Made by a program: the position numbers and the translations under genes | In this document: one piece after another, positions 9,009 to 18,249 of the stretch | How the letters are laid out: each line of letters starts with the position of its first letter | Position numbering within the stretch: position 1 is the first letter of the stretch | Origin: Solimonas aquatica | GTDB taxonomy: Bacteria > Pseudomonadota > Gammaproteobacteria > Nevskiales > Nevskiaceae | Direction: 5' to 3' | DNA length: 64,000 nucleotides | Assembly: GCF_900111015.1 (NCBI RefSeq) | Contig: NZ_FOFS01000003.1 | Coordinates: 276,881 to 340,880, forward strand | Notes under the pieces: generated by a model | What the model saw: only the letters and a program-made list of their open reading frames with translations | Databases searched by the model: none | Told to the model about the DNA's origin: nothing

Positions 9009-9863
9009 ATGAATAGCCGCAAACCCGTCAACATCGCCGAGCTGCGCCGCATGCGTGCGGCCGGTGAAAAAATCGCCTGTCTCACCTGCTACGACGCCAG
9101 CTTCGCGCTGCTGCAGGATCGCGCCGGCGTCGATCTGATTCTGATCGGTGACTCCCTGGGCATGGTGATTCAGGGCGGCAACACCACCACGCCGGTGACC
9201 GTGGAGCAGATCAGCTATCACAGCAAGTGCGTGGCACCGCATCTGCAGCGTGCGTTTCTGGTCGCCGATCTGCCGTTTCTCTCCTACGCCACGCTGGAGC
9301 GCGCGCTGGATGCCTCGCAGCGGCTGATGCAGGAAGGCGGCGCCAAGATGGTGAAGCTGGAAGGTGGTCGCGAGCAGGCCGCCATCGTCGAATATCTTTC
9401 GGTGCGCGGCGTGCCGGTCTGCGCGCACCTGGGTCTGCAGCCGCAGTTCATCCACAAGATGGGCAACTTCAAGGTGCAGGGTCGCGAGCAGGCGGCGGCC
9501 GAAGCGATGCTGCACGACGCGCAGGTGCTGGCGCAGGCCGGCGCCGATCTGCTGTTGCTCGAATGCATTCCGGCGGAGCTGGGCGCGCGCATCACCGCGC
9601 AGTCGCCGGTGCCGGTGATCGGCATCGGTGCCGGCAGTGGCGTCGATGGCCAGATTCTGGTGCTGCACGATCTGCTCGGCATCTCGCCGCAGGTGACCCT
9701 GGGGCACACCCCGCGCTTCGTGAAGAACTACATGGCCGGCGCGGTGGCGCAAGGCGAGAAGGGCGGGGTGATCGAGGCGGCGATCGCCGACTATGTGCGC
9801 GAGGTGAAGTCCGGCGCCTATCCCGCGCCCGAGCACTGCTTCGAAACCACGGTGAAGCGATGA
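9009..9863 (+). CDS. panB: 3-methyl-2-oxobutanoate hydroxymethyltransferase
   Basis: This 284-residue enzyme makes ketopantoate from alpha-ketoisovalerate and methylene-tetrahydrofolate, the first step of pantothenate synthesis. It shows LTCYDASFA, the metal-binding loop [15 protein letters not shown], and [12 protein letters not shown] with the catalytic Glu. The ATG at 9009 follows CGGAG and gives the normal family N-terminus. panC overlaps its stop codon (ATGA). Expression is likely set by the hairpin leader. Confidence 0.95.
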   Translation: MNSRKPVNIAELRRMRAAGEKIACLTCYDASFALLQDRAGVDLILIGDSLGMVIQGGNTTTPVTVEQISYHSKCVAPHLQRAFLVADLPFLSYATLERALDASQRLMQEGGAKMVKLEGGREQAAIVEYLSVRGVPVCAHLGLQPQFIHKMGNFKVQGREQAAAEAMLHDAQVLAQAGADLLLLECIPAELGARITAQSPVPVIGIGAGSGVDGQILVLHDLLGISPQVTLGHTPRFVKNYMAGAVAQGEKGGVIEAAIADYVREVKSGAYPAPEHCFETTVKR

Positions 9864-10705
9864 ACACGGTCCATACCGTCGCCGAGTTGCGCGCCACGCT
9901 GGCCGGCTGGCGGCGACAGGGTGAGCGCATCGCCTTCACGCCCACCATGGGCAATCTGCATCAGGGGCATCTGCGCCTGGTCGAGCAGGCCCGGCTGCGC
10001 GCCGCACGCGTGGTGGCCAGCGTGTTCGTGAATCCGCTGCAGTTCGGTCCCAATGAAGACTTCGACCGTTACCCGCGCACGCTCGCGGCGGACGCCGACA
10101 AGCTCGCCGCCGCCGGCTGCGATCTGCTGTTCGCGCCCAGCGTTGCGGAGATGTATCCGCAGGGGCGCGAGGGTCTGACCACCATCACCGTGCCGCGCCA
10201 CGCCAGTCTGCTGGAAGGCGCGTTCCGGCCCGGGCATTTCGATGGCGTGGCCACGGTGGTGAACATCCTGTTCAACCAAGTGCAGCCGGACGTGGCCTTG
10301 TTCGGCGAGAAGGACTATCAGCAGTTGCAGGTCATCCGGCAGATGGTGGCGGATCTGCATCTGCCCATCGAGATCGTCGGCGTGGCCACCGAACGCGAGG
10401 CCGACGGTCTGGCGATGTCCTCGCGCAACCAGTACCTGCAGCCCCAGGAGCGCGCGCAGGCGGCCCTGATTCATGCCAGCCTGCAGGCGGTGGCCGAGGC
10501 GCTGCGGGCAGGCCGTCGCGACTACGAGGCGCTCTGCGCCGAGCAGGCTGCGCGACTGGCCCAGGCGGGTTTCCGCGTGCAGTACCTGAGCCTGCGGGCA
10601 TCCGATCTGGGGGCGCCGGCGTCCGATGCACGGCAGCTCCGCGTGCTGGTCGCGGCTTATCTGGGCAATACCAGATTGATTGACAACATCGCCATTTCCC
10701 TTTGA
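9860..10705 (+). CDS. panC: Pantothenate synthetase
   Basis: This 281-residue enzyme condenses pantoate with beta-alanine using ATP. The nucleotide-binding signature [12 protein letters not shown] contains the HxGH-type motif. [19 protein letters not shown] and the SSRN loop follow as in the family. Its start overlaps the panB stop, so the two are translationally coupled. Confidence 0.95.
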   Translation: MNTVHTVAELRATLAGWRRQGERIAFTPTMGNLHQGHLRLVEQARLRAARVVASVFVNPLQFGPNEDFDRYPRTLAADADKLAAAGCDLLFAPSVAEMYPQGREGLTTITVPRHASLLEGAFRPGHFDGVATVVNILFNQVQPDVALFGEKDYQQLQVIRQMVADLHLPIEIVGVATEREADGLAMSSRNQYLQPQERAQAALIHASLQAVAEALRAGRRDYEALCAEQAARLAQAGFRVQYLSLRASDLGAPASDARQLRVLVAAYLGNTRLIDNIAISL

Positions 10706-10768
10706 TCTGTAAGATATTTCCTGCTCATCGCCACGCCGGGCGCGAATCCGGTACAGCATCGGTTAAGG

Positions 10769-10797
10769 TTTAAAGACAGAGCGAAATGATCTAGAAT
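10769..10797 (+). promoter_or_regulatory. Candidate panD promoter
   Basis: TAGAAT (10792-10797) is preceded by TTTAAA (10769-10774) with a 17-base spacer. It sits in an A/T-richer stretch after panC and would start a leader of about 128 bases that holds the two panD hairpins. Confidence 0.45.
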
Positions 10798-10831
10798 CTG
10801 TGCCTCGCTTCGTGACCACCGTCACAGGCAA

Positions 10832-10913
10832 CGGGCGTATGTCTTATTGGGCCGCCCGCCGTCGTCCGAACCGTAAAACGTCGCGCGTATGTCTTGGTGG
10901 GCCGCCGACGTTT
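10832..10913 (+). ncRNA. Tandem pan-type leader hairpins upstream of panD
   Basis: Hairpin 3 (10832-10858) has stem CGGGCG/CGCCCG around TATGTCTTATTGGGC. Hairpin 4 (10876-10913) has AAACGTCG/CGACGTTT, a bulged C, then GCG/CGC around TATGTCTTGGTGGGC. The cores match those before panB, while the outer stems have unrelated sequences that still pair. Hairpin 4 ends 18 bases before the panD ATG, next to the GAG ribosome-binding site, so control of translation initiation is plausible. A small extra hairpin GTGAC/GTCAC lies at 10812-10825. Confidence 0.75.
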
Positions 10914-10931
10914 CCAATCGAGATCAAACCC

Positions 10932-11312
10932 ATGCAACTGCACATGCTCAAATGCAAGCTGCATCGTGCCTGCGTGACTCATGCCGAACTGGATTACGAA
11001 GGCTCCTGCGCCATCGACGCCAAGCTGCTCGAACTCGCCGGCATCCTGGAGTTCGAACAGATCCAGATTTACAACGTGGGCAACGGTGAGCGTTTCACCA
11101 CCTACGCCATCAAGGCCGAGCCCGGCTCGGGCATCATTTCCGTGAACGGCGCCGCCGCCCACAAGGCGCGCGTCGGTGACCGCGTGATCATCTGCGCCTA
11201 CTCGCAGATGGACCCGGCCGCCGCCCGCAGCCACGCGCCGCGTCTGGTGTATCTGGACGAACGCAACCGCGTCACCCGCACCGGCAACACCATTCCGGTC
11301 CAGGCCGCCTGA
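10932..11312 (+). CDS. panD: Aspartate 1-decarboxylase proenzyme
   Basis: This 126-residue pyruvoyl enzyme makes beta-alanine from aspartate for pantothenate. YEGSCAID contains the Gly-Ser self-cleavage site, with Ser becoming the pyruvoyl group. [17 protein letters not shown] and the C-terminal NRV segment match the family. The ATG at 10932 is chosen over an upstream GTG because the upstream sequence is the structured leader. Confidence 0.95.
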   Translation: MQLHMLKCKLHRACVTHAELDYEGSCAIDAKLLELAGILEFEQIQIYNVGNGERFTTYAIKAEPGSGIISVNGAAAHKARVGDRVIICAYSQMDPAAARSHAPRLVYLDERNRVTRTGNTIPVQAA

Positions 11313-11325
11313 GCGCCTTTTCAAG

Positions 11326-11946
11326 GTGAGCAGCGTCCAGGCGTGGTTTCCCACGCTGATCTATTGCGAGCGCCTGCAACGGTCTTCGTTGCGGGCCTTC
11401 AATGCTGATCTGCTGGACGCCTGCCAGCGTATCCGCGAGCACGACGAAGCCGGCCGGCGCTGGTCGCAGCCCAACTATCCCCTGGGTTACACCAGTTACG
11501 GCTCGCTGGATCGCCTGCACCAGTTCGCCTCGCCTTTCGAGGAGCTGCGCCAGCGCCTGGAGCCGCATGTGCGGCGCTATGCGCGCGCGCTGTCCTGGAA
11601 TCTGCGCGGCGGGCGACTGCTGATGACCGATTGCTGGCTCAACGTCATGCCGCGCGGCTGTGCGCACAGCTTTCACATCCATCCGCAGGCCGTGATCAGC
11701 GGCACCTACTATGTGAAAACCCCGCGTGGCTGCAGCGGCCTGAAGTTCGAAGACCCGCGTCTGGACTCGTTCATGGCGGCGCCGCCGCGCCGCGCCAGCG
11801 CCCGGCCGGCGCTCAAGCCCCACATTCAGTACCCGGCGCAGGCCGGCAAACTGATTCTGTTCGAGAGCTGGCTGCGGCACGAGGTGCCGGCCAATCCGGT
11901 CGACGAAGAACGCGTGAGCATCAGCTTCAACTACCACTGGTGCTGA
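11326..11946 (+). CDS. TIGR02466-type putative 2OG-Fe(II) oxygenase
   Basis: This 206-residue protein has HSFHIHPQAVISGTYYV, a jelly-roll metal site with HxH-type His residues, a distal His in WLRHEV, and ERVSISFNYHW, where the Arg would bind 2-oxoglutarate. It fits the family of putative hydroxylases with no assigned substrate. The start is the GTG at 11326, 14 bases after panD, and its ribosome-binding site is weak. The panD-pgi interval normally has no such gene, so it may be a lineage-specific insertion. Confidence 0.75.
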   Translation: MSSVQAWFPTLIYCERLQRSSLRAFNADLLDACQRIREHDEAGRRWSQPNYPLGYTSYGSLDRLHQFASPFEELRQRLEPHVRRYARALSWNLRGGRLLMTDCWLNVMPRGCAHSFHIHPQAVISGTYYVKTPRGCSGLKFEDPRLDSFMAAPPRRASARPALKPHIQYPAQAGKLILFESWLRHEVPANPVDEERVSISFNYHWC

Positions 11947-12022
11947 GTCGCGCAAGGCCCCACGGCAAAAATCTTGCGGAGCAGTTTCCGCCGACTTCTT
12001 CAGCCGTTAGTCTTAGCGGTAC

Positions 12023-13663
12023 ATGACTTCCACCAATAACGCCGGTTTGAGCGCCAGCGCTGCTTGGCGCGCTTTGCAGATCCATGCCAGGAGCATGGAT
12101 CAGACCCGCATCGCCGAACTGTTTGCCGCTGATGCGCAGCGGGCGCGGGAAATGAGCTGCGAGGACGTCGGTTTTTATCTGGACTATTCCAAGCAGCGTG
12201 TCAGCGTCGAGACCCTGGAACTGCTGCGCAATCTGGCGCGCCAGCAACAGCTCGAAACCTGGCGCGAGCGCCTGTTCAACGGCGAGCACGTCAACAACAC
12301 CGAGAACCGCGCCGCCCTGCACATGGCCTTGCGCGCGCCGCGTGCCGCCGACTTCCGCGACGCCGGCCGTCGTGTCGGCCCCGAGGTGCATGCCGTACTG
12401 GACCGCATGGCCGAATTCTGCGAGCGGGTGCGCAGCGGGCAGTGGCGTGGTGCCACGGGCAAGCGGATCACCGATGTGGTCAACATCGGCATCGGCGGTT
12501 CGGATCTGGGGCCGCGTCTGGTCTGTGAAGCGCTGGCCGCAAGCATCGACGGGCCGCGCCCGCATTTCGTGGCCAATGTCGATGGCGCCGATCTGCACGC
12601 CATCCTCGCGCGGCTGCGGCCGGAGACCACGATGTTCGTGGTGGTGAGCAAGACCTTCACCACGCAGGAAACCCTGGTCAATGCGCTGCATGCGCGCGCC
12701 TGGATCGTGTCCTCCCTGGACATCGAGGCGGTGTCCAAGCACTTCGTTGCGGTGTCGACCAATCAGGAGGCGGTGGAGGCCTTCGGCATCGACGCCGATC
12801 ACATGTTCTCGTTCTGGGACTGGGTGGGCGGACGCTACTCGCTGTGGAGTGCGGTCGGTCTGTCGATCATGCTGGCCCTGGGACCGCAACGCTTCACCGG
12901 CTTGCTGCGTGGCGCGCATGCCATGGACACGCATTTCCGGCGCGCGCCCTTGCAGCAGAACCTGCCGGTGCTGCTCGGCCTGCTGGCGATCTGGAACCAT
13001 AATTTTCTGGGCTGTGCCACCCAGGTGCTGGCGCCGTATGCGCAACGCCTCTCGCTGTTCGTGTCCTGGGCGCAGCAGCTGGAGATGGAGTCCAACGGCA
13101 AGAGTGTGACGCGCGAGGGTCGCCGCGTGGACTACGCCACCACTCCGGCGCTGTGGGGCAATGTCGGCACCAATGCCCAGCATGCTTATTTCCAGATGCT
13201 GCATCAGGGGCCGGCCGTGCATCCGGTGGATTTCATCCTGCCGGTCTATGCCGAGCACCCGTACAAGGACATGCACAAGAAGCTGGTGGCCAATTGCCTG
13301 GCGCAGGCTTCGGCGCTGATGCGCGGCAAGAGCGCCCAGGAAGTGCGTGCCGAGCTGGTCGCGCGCGGTCTGGAAGGCGAGGCGCTGGAGGCCGCCGTGC
13401 CGCATCGCGTGTTCCCCGGCAACCGGCCCAGCAACATGCTGCTGATGCCGCGTGTGGATCCTTTCCATCTGGGCGCGCTGCTCGCGCTCTACGAGCACCG
13501 CACCTTCGTGATGAGCGTGATCTGGGGCATCAATGCCTTCGATCAATGGGGCGTGGAATTCGGCAAGCAGCTCGCCAACCGCATCCTGGATCCGAAGTCC
13601 GATCTGCCACTGGACCCTTCCACCGACGAGCTGATGCACAAGCTGCAGCTGCGCATGCGCTGA
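12023..13663 (+). CDS. pgi: Glucose-6-phosphate isomerase
   Basis: This 546-residue enzyme interconverts glucose-6-phosphate and fructose-6-phosphate. It contains VNIGIGGSDLGPRLV, the PGI signature DWVGGRYSLWSAVGLSI, GTNAQHAYFQMLHQGP with a catalytic His region, and INAFDQWGVEFGKQLA. Length and motifs match the bacterial family throughout. The panBC-panD-pgi order is the Xanthomonas-like arrangement. It is convergent with queG, 7 bases between the stop codons. Confidence 0.96.
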   Translation: MTSTNNAGLSASAAWRALQIHARSMDQTRIAELFAADAQRAREMSCEDVGFYLDYSKQRVSVETLELLRNLARQQQLETWRERLFNGEHVNNTENRAALHMALRAPRAADFRDAGRRVGPEVHAVLDRMAEFCERVRSGQWRGATGKRITDVVNIGIGGSDLGPRLVCEALAASIDGPRPHFVANVDGADLHAILARLRPETTMFVVVSKTFTTQETLVNALHARAWIVSSLDIEAVSKHFVAVSTNQEAVEAFGIDADHMFSFWDWVGGRYSLWSAVGLSIMLALGPQRFTGLLRGAHAMDTHFRRAPLQQNLPVLLGLLAIWNHNFLGCATQVLAPYAQRLSLFVSWAQQLEMESNGKSVTREGRRVDYATTPALWGNVGTNAQHAYFQMLHQGPAVHPVDFILPVYAEHPYKDMHKKLVANCLAQASALMRGKSAQEVRAELVARGLEGEALEAAVPHRVFPGNRPSNMLLMPRVDPFHLGALLALYEHRTFVMSVIWGINAFDQWGVEFGKQLANRILDPKSDLPLDPSTDELMHKLQLRMR

Positions 13664-13670
13664 GCTTCAA

Positions 13671-14756
13671 TCAGGCCGCACCCTGCCTCTGCAGGGCCCA
13701 CAGCAAATGCTCGCGCAGTACCTCGTCGTCACTGTGCAGGCGGGCCTGCAGCGCGGCGCGCACCGCGTCTGAAGGCGGGGCGTTGCCCAGAGCAATGGCG
13801 AGATTGCGCAGCCAGCGCGCATAACCGGCGCGGCGCAGGGCCATGCCCTCGGTGCGACGCAGCCATTCGGCCTCGTCCCAGGCGAACAGCTCCAGCAGGC
13901 CGGCGCGGTCCAGGCGGTGCCGCGCCATGAAATCGGCCTCGCCGCTTTTCTGCGCGTAGCGGTTCCAGGGGCAGACCAGCTGGCAGTCATCGCAACCGAA
14001 GATGCGATTGCCCATGGCCGCGCGCAGGGCCTCGGGAATCGCGCCGTGATGCTCGATGGTCAGATACGAGATGCAGCGCGCGGCGTCGAGGCGATACGGC
14101 GCGATGATGGCCTGCGTCGGGCAGATGTCGAGACAGGCGCTGCAGCTGCCGCAGAGATTCTTCGCCGCACTCGCGTCCTGCGCCGGCAGCGGCAGATCGC
14201 TGTAGATCTCGCCCAGGAAAAACCAGGAACCGGCCTCGCGCTGGATCAGCAGGGTGTGCTTGCCGATCCAACCCAGGCCGGCATTGCGCGCCATGGCTTT
14301 CTCCAGCGCCGGCGCGCTGTCGGCGAGCACGCGATAACCAAACGGCCCGATGGCCTGCTCGATGCGCCGCGCGAGCCGGAGCAGGCGCGCGCGCAGCACG
14401 CGGTGATAGTCGCGGCCCAGGGCGTAGCGCGAGATGTAGGCGCGCGTGGCATCGCCCAGCACCTGTTGCGCCAGCGCCGCGTCGATGGGATAGGCCATGC
14501 GCGCCGAGATCACGCTCAAGGTGCCGGGCCGCAGACGCGCGGGCTCCGCGCGCAGCGCCGGATCGCGACGCATCCAGTCCATGCCGCCGTGCAGGCCTTC
14601 GTCGAGCCAGCGCTGCAGGTGCGCAAGATCTTCGTCGAGCGCGAGCGTGGCGAAGCCGGCGTCGGCAAAGCCCAGCTCGCGGGCCCACTCGGGCAGCGCG
14701 CGCAGCGCCTGCCAGGCGGCGGCGTCGGGGCGGGGCGGGGCGGGGTCGGTGCGCAT
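13671..14756 (-). CDS. queG: Epoxyqueuosine reductase
   Basis: This 361-residue cobalamin- and Fe-S-dependent enzyme makes the last step of queuosine tRNA modification. Two ferredoxin-type clusters are visible: CGSCSACLDICPTQAI and CDDCQLVCPWN. Upstream are WIGKHTLLI and FFLGEIY, typical of QueG. The ATG at 14756 gives the family N-terminus; a longer reading would overlap the divergent nnr gene. Confidence 0.93.
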   Translation of the reverse strand: MRTDPAPPRPDAAAWQALRALPEWARELGFADAGFATLALDEDLAHLQRWLDEGLHGGMDWMRRDPALRAEPARLRPGTLSVISARMAYPIDAALAQQVLGDATRAYISRYALGRDYHRVLRARLLRLARRIEQAIGPFGYRVLADSAPALEKAMARNAGLGWIGKHTLLIQREAGSWFFLGEIYSDLPLPAQDASAAKNLCGSCSACLDICPTQAIIAPYRLDAARCISYLTIEHHGAIPEALRAAMGNRIFGCDDCQLVCPWNRYAQKSGEADFMARHRLDRAGLLELFAWDEAEWLRRTEGMALRRAGYARWLRNLAIALGNAPPSDAVRAALQARLHSDDEVLREHLLWALQRQGAA

Positions 14757-14806
14757 GGCCGCGCGATTGTAGCGATCCGCCGCGCGCGGCTTTCTATACT
14801 GTGCGC

Positions 14807-16273
14807 ATGAACCGAGAAGACCGCCTCTACAGTGCCGCACAGGTACGCGAGCTGGATCGCCTGGCCATCGAAGGCCAGGGCATCGCCGGCTACACGCTGA
14901 TGCAGCGCGCCGCGCAGGCCTGCTGGCGGGTGCTGCGCGAGCGCTGGCCGCAGGCGCGGCGCATCGCGGTGATCTGCGGGCGTGGCAACAACGGTGGCGA
15001 CGGCTACGAGATCGCGCGCCTGGCGCGCGCCGCAGGGCTGGATGTGAAGGTCTACGCCGTCGAGGCTCTGCCCACGCAGGGCGATGGTCTGCGTGCCTGT
15101 CAGGCCTGGCAGGCGGAGCGGGGCGATATCGAGGCGTTCAGCGGCGCGCTGGCGCCGGCGGACGTGATGGTCGACGCGCTGTTCGGTACGGGTCTGGCGC
15201 GCGCCCCGGAAGGCGTGGCCGCGCAGGCGATCCAGGCCATCAACGCCGCCAATGCCGGTGTGCTGGCGGTGGACGTGCCGTCGGGCCTGGACGCCAGCAG
15301 CGGCCGCGCCTTCACGCCTACGGTGCGCGCCGAAGCCACGGTGAGCTTCATCGGCAACAAGCTGGGCCTTCATACCGGCGATGGTCCTGACTATGCCGGC
15401 ACGCGGCACTTCGACGATCTGCAGGTGCCCGAGGCGGTGTACGAAGCCTTCGCGCCGCAGGCGCAGCGGCTGCCTCAGGCCTTGCTGGCGCAGAGCCTGC
15501 CGCGCCGGCGTCGCGGCGCGCACAAGGGCGAGCATGGGCATGTGCTCCTGATCGGCGGCAATCTCGGCATGATGGGCGCGGCCCTGCTGGCCGGACGCGC
15601 GGCCCTGCGCTGCGGCGCCGGCCTGGTCAGCGTCGCCACGCGCACCGAACACGCGGCGCTGCTGAGCACGGCGCAGCCGGAGCTGATGTCGCGCGGTGTG
15701 CGCGATGCCATCGAGCTGCGACCGCTGCTGGCGCGCGCCGATGTGGTCGCCATCGGTCCGGGGCTGGGGCAGGACGCCTGGGCGCGTGGCCTGTGGAGCG
15801 CCACGCTGGAATCCGGCAAGCCGCTGATCGTCGATGCCGATGCCTTGAACCTGCTGGCCGCGGAGCCCGTCGCGCTGCCCGATGCCGTGCTCACCCCGCA
15901 TCCGGGCGAGGCCGGGCGTCTGCTGGGTCTGGGCAATGCGCAGGTCCAGGCCGACCGGCTCGGCGCGCTGCGGGCGCTCGAAGCGCGCTACGGCGCCACC
16001 GTGCTGCTCAAGGGGGCCGGGACGCTGATCAGCGGCCGGCCGCCGGCGGTCTGCACCTTCGGCAATCCCGGCATGGCGGTCGGCGGCATGGGCGATGTGC
16101 TCAGCGGCGTGATCGCCGCGCTGCGCGCGCAAGGTCTGAGCGCCGAGGCGGCCGCGCAGAACGGCGCAGTGCTGCACGCCCTGGCCGGTGATCGCGTGGC
16201 CGCTGGCGGTGAGCGTGGCCTGCTGCCCAGCGATCTGCTGGTGGTGTTGCGCAGCCTGGCCAACCCGCTATGA
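14807..16273 (+). CDS. nnr: Bifunctional NAD(P)H-hydrate epimerase/dehydratase
   Basis: This 488-residue protein repairs hydrated NAD(P)H. The N-terminal YjeF epimerase domain has GRGNNGGDGYEIARL. The C-terminal ribokinase-like dehydratase domain has HKGEHGHVLLIGG, TPHPGEAGRLLG and NPGMAVGGMGDVLSGV. The start ATG at 14807 lies only 6 bases after a TATACT hexamer, suggesting a leaderless mRNA. tsaE follows with an ATGA overlap. Confidence 0.94.
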   Translation: MNREDRLYSAAQVRELDRLAIEGQGIAGYTLMQRAAQACWRVLRERWPQARRIAVICGRGNNGGDGYEIARLARAAGLDVKVYAVEALPTQGDGLRACQAWQAERGDIEAFSGALAPADVMVDALFGTGLARAPEGVAAQAIQAINAANAGVLAVDVPSGLDASSGRAFTPTVRAEATVSFIGNKLGLHTGDGPDYAGTRHFDDLQVPEAVYEAFAPQAQRLPQALLAQSLPRRRRGAHKGEHGHVLLIGGNLGMMGAALLAGRAALRCGAGLVSVATRTEHAALLSTAQPELMSRGVRDAIELRPLLARADVVAIGPGLGQDAWARGLWSATLESGKPLIVDADALNLLAAEPVALPDAVLTPHPGEAGRLLGLGNAQVQADRLGALRALEARYGATVLLKGAGTLISGRPPAVCTFGNPGMAVGGMGDVLSGVIAALRAQGLSAEAAAQNGAVLHALAGDRVAAGGERGLLPSDLLVVLRSLANPL

Positions 16274-16752
16274 GCGAATCGCCGCCGAGTCTGCATCTGG
16301 CCGACGCCAGCGCCACCGAAGCGCTGGGCGCAGTGCTGGCGCAATGGCTGGCGGCACGCGGCGCGGGGCTGGTGACGCTGCAGGGCGATCTGGGCGCCGG
16401 CAAGACCACGCTGGTGCGCGGACTGCTGCGCGCACTTGGCGCGAGCGGACCGATCCGCAGTCCCAGCTACACCCTGCTGGAGCCCTATCAGCTGGGCGGG
16501 CTGCGCGTGCTGCACATGGATTTCTATCGCCTGCAGTCGCCCGACGAGCTGGAAAACCTGGGCCTGCGTGACGACCCGCCCGAGCAGAGCATCTGGCTGG
16601 TGGAATGGCCCGAGCGTGCCGGTGAACTCTTGCCGCCGCCCGATCTGGCACTGAAGCTGAGCAATGCCGCCGAGGGCCGCACCGCCGAGCTGGCCTGTGC
16701 CGCCGCCGGACGGCCGGCCCTGGACCGGCTGCTGCACGCCGCTAAGCTGTAG
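16270..16752 (+). CDS. tsaE: tRNA threonylcarbamoyladenosine biosynthesis ATPase TsaE
   Basis: This 160-residue P-loop ATPase works with TsaB/TsaD in t6A37 tRNA modification. Walker A is GDLGAGKTTLVRG. SPSYTLLEPY and FYRLQSPDELENLGL are family motifs, followed by WLVEWPERAGELLP. Its start overlaps the nnr stop codon. The nnr-tsaE-amiC order is a conserved gammaproteobacterial arrangement. Confidence 0.94.
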   Translation: MSESPPSLHLADASATEALGAVLAQWLAARGAGLVTLQGDLGAGKTTLVRGLLRALGASGPIRSPSYTLLEPYQLGGLRVLHMDFYRLQSPDELENLGLRDDPPEQSIWLVEWPERAGELLPPPDLALKLSNAAEGRTAELACAAAGRPALDRLLHAAKL

Positions 16753-16811
16753 CAGTGGTTTTGAACCACCTTAAAAAGTAAGCGTAGCTGGCTGTTTAAG
16801 CTGAGAATAAC

Positions 16812-16841
16812 TTGCTTATCCCAGAGTAACTGCGCTAGGCT
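16812..16841 (+). promoter_or_regulatory. Candidate amiC promoter
   Basis: TTGCTT (16812-16817) and TAGGCT (16836-16841) are separated by 18 bases in the A/T-richer gap after tsaE. Transcription would start near 16848, 20 bases before the preferred ATG. Confidence 0.4.
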
Positions 16842-16869
16842 CGTGTTCATTCTGGGGCTTTCTTTCCGT

Positions 16870-18249
16870 ATGCGTAAATGGCTGGCCATCGCTGTGCTGT
16901 GTGCTGCGCCGCTGGCCCAGGCCGCGGAGCTGCGCGCGCTGCGCGTGCAGGATGAGCCTGCGGACAGCCCCGGCGTCACGCGCGTGATCTTCGATCTGGA
17001 CGGCGTCAGCCCGGTGAAGATTTTCACCCTGGAAAACCCGCAGCGTGTGGTGGTGGATTTCGACAGCCTGTCGCGCAGCGCCATCAAGCGCGCGCAGCAC
17101 ACCCCGGTCAAGGGTCTGGTGCAGGCCCTGCGCAGCGGTCCGCGCGACAAGGGCGTGCGCGTGGTGCTGGATGTCGGCCAGGCGGTCAAGGTGCAGCGTT
17201 TCGACCCCTCGCCCGGCAGCGAAGCCGCGCAGCGTCTGATTGTCGAGCTCAGTCCGCTCAATCCTCCGGCCGCCGCTGCCGCGTCTGCGCCGCCCGCACC
17301 CGCTCCCGCGCCTGCCGTGGCACCGGTGACGCCGGCGATGGCCAGTGTCGCGCCGCCGCCCGCGCCGCCGCCGGCACGCAGTGAAGAACGGCTGCCGCCA
17401 CGCGGTGCCGACAAGCCGGTGGTGGTGGTGATCGACGCCGGCCACGGTGGCCAGGACCCGGGCGCGCATGGCCCGAGCGGTCTGCAGGAAAAGGACGTGG
17501 CTCTGGCCATCGCCCGCAAGCTGGCACTGCTGATCAACGCCCAGCCCGGCATGCGCGCAGTGCTCACCCGCGACGGTGATTACTTTCTGGAACTGCGTCA
17601 GCGCGTGGAGATCGCGCGCAAGAATCAGGCGGATCTGTTCGTCTCCGTGCACTGCAACGCCTTCTCGCGCAGCGAGATGAGCGGCACCGCGGTGTATGTG
17701 CTCAGTGATCGCGGCGTCAGCAGCGAGCAGGCGCGCTGGCTGGCCAACAAGGAAAACTCGGCGGACCTGGTCGGCGGCGTGGAGCTGCATGGCAAGGACA
17801 AGCAGCTGGCGGCGGTGCTGATCGATCTGTCGCAGAGCGCGACCCTGGAAGCCAGTTTCGATGTCGGCACGCGCATCCTGCGTTCGATGGGCGGGGTCAA
17901 CAATCTGCAGAAGCCCGAGGTGCAGCAAGCCGCCTTCGTGGTGCTCAAGGCGCCGGACATTCCTTCGGTGCTGGTGGAAACCGCCTTCATCACCAATCCG
18001 CGTGAGGAGCGGCTGCTGGCCAGTGACGAGTATCAGAGCCAGCTGGCGCTGAGCATGCTGGGCGGCGTGAAAGCCTATTTCCAGGCCTACCGTCCCAAGC
18101 AGCAGCTGGTGCAGAACGAAGCGCTCATCCCGGTTTCAGCGCCGGCGCCGGCGCCATTTCGTGAGGCGAGTGACCGCAAGCAGGCCGCAGCCCTGCGCCG
18201 CGCATTGGCGGAGGCGCCGTACGCCCAGCCCACGCGCCTGCAACGGTGA
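16870..18249 (+). CDS. amiC: N-acetylmuramoyl-L-alanine amidase (AmiC-type)
   Basis: This 459-residue periplasmic zinc amidase splits septal peptidoglycan during cell separation. A signal peptide (MRKWLAIAVLCAAPLAQA) is followed by an AMIN domain to about residue 120, a Pro/Ala linker at about 130-175, and the Amidase_3 domain. The latter carries VVVIDAGHGGQDPG, a downstream His in SVHCNAF, and VLVETAFITNPREE with the catalytic Glu. The ATG at 16870 places the signal peptide at the N-terminus. The stop is TGA, followed in frame by 29 sense codons to a TAG at 18337. No LysM domain is present. Confidence 0.92.
   Translation: MRKWLAIAVLCAAPLAQAAELRALRVQDEPADSPGVTRVIFDLDGVSPVKIFTLENPQRVVVDFDSLSRSAIKRAQHTPVKGLVQALRSGPRDKGVRVVLDVGQAVKVQRFDPSPGSEAAQRLIVELSPLNPPAAAAASAPPAPAPAPAVAPVTPAMASVAPPPAPPPARSEERLPPRGADKPVVVVIDAGHGGQDPGAHGPSGLQEKDVALAIARKLALLINAQPGMRAVLTRDGDYFLELRQRVEIARKNQADLFVSVHCNAFSRSEMSGTAVYVLSDRGVSSEQARWLANKENSADLVGGVELHGKDKQLAAVLIDLSQSATLEASFDVGTRILRSMGGVNNLQKPEVQQAAFVVLKAPDIPSVLVETAFITNPREERLLASDEYQSQLALSMLGGVKAYFQAYRPKQQLVQNEALIPVSAPAPAPFREASDRKQAAALRRALAEAPYAQPTRLQR

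Noticed and set aside
6867..9836. Open frame of 989 codons on the minus strand opposite pcnB, folK and panB
   Set aside because: Antisense to recognised enzymes and overlapping tRNA-Glu. Composition is that of a shadow frame.
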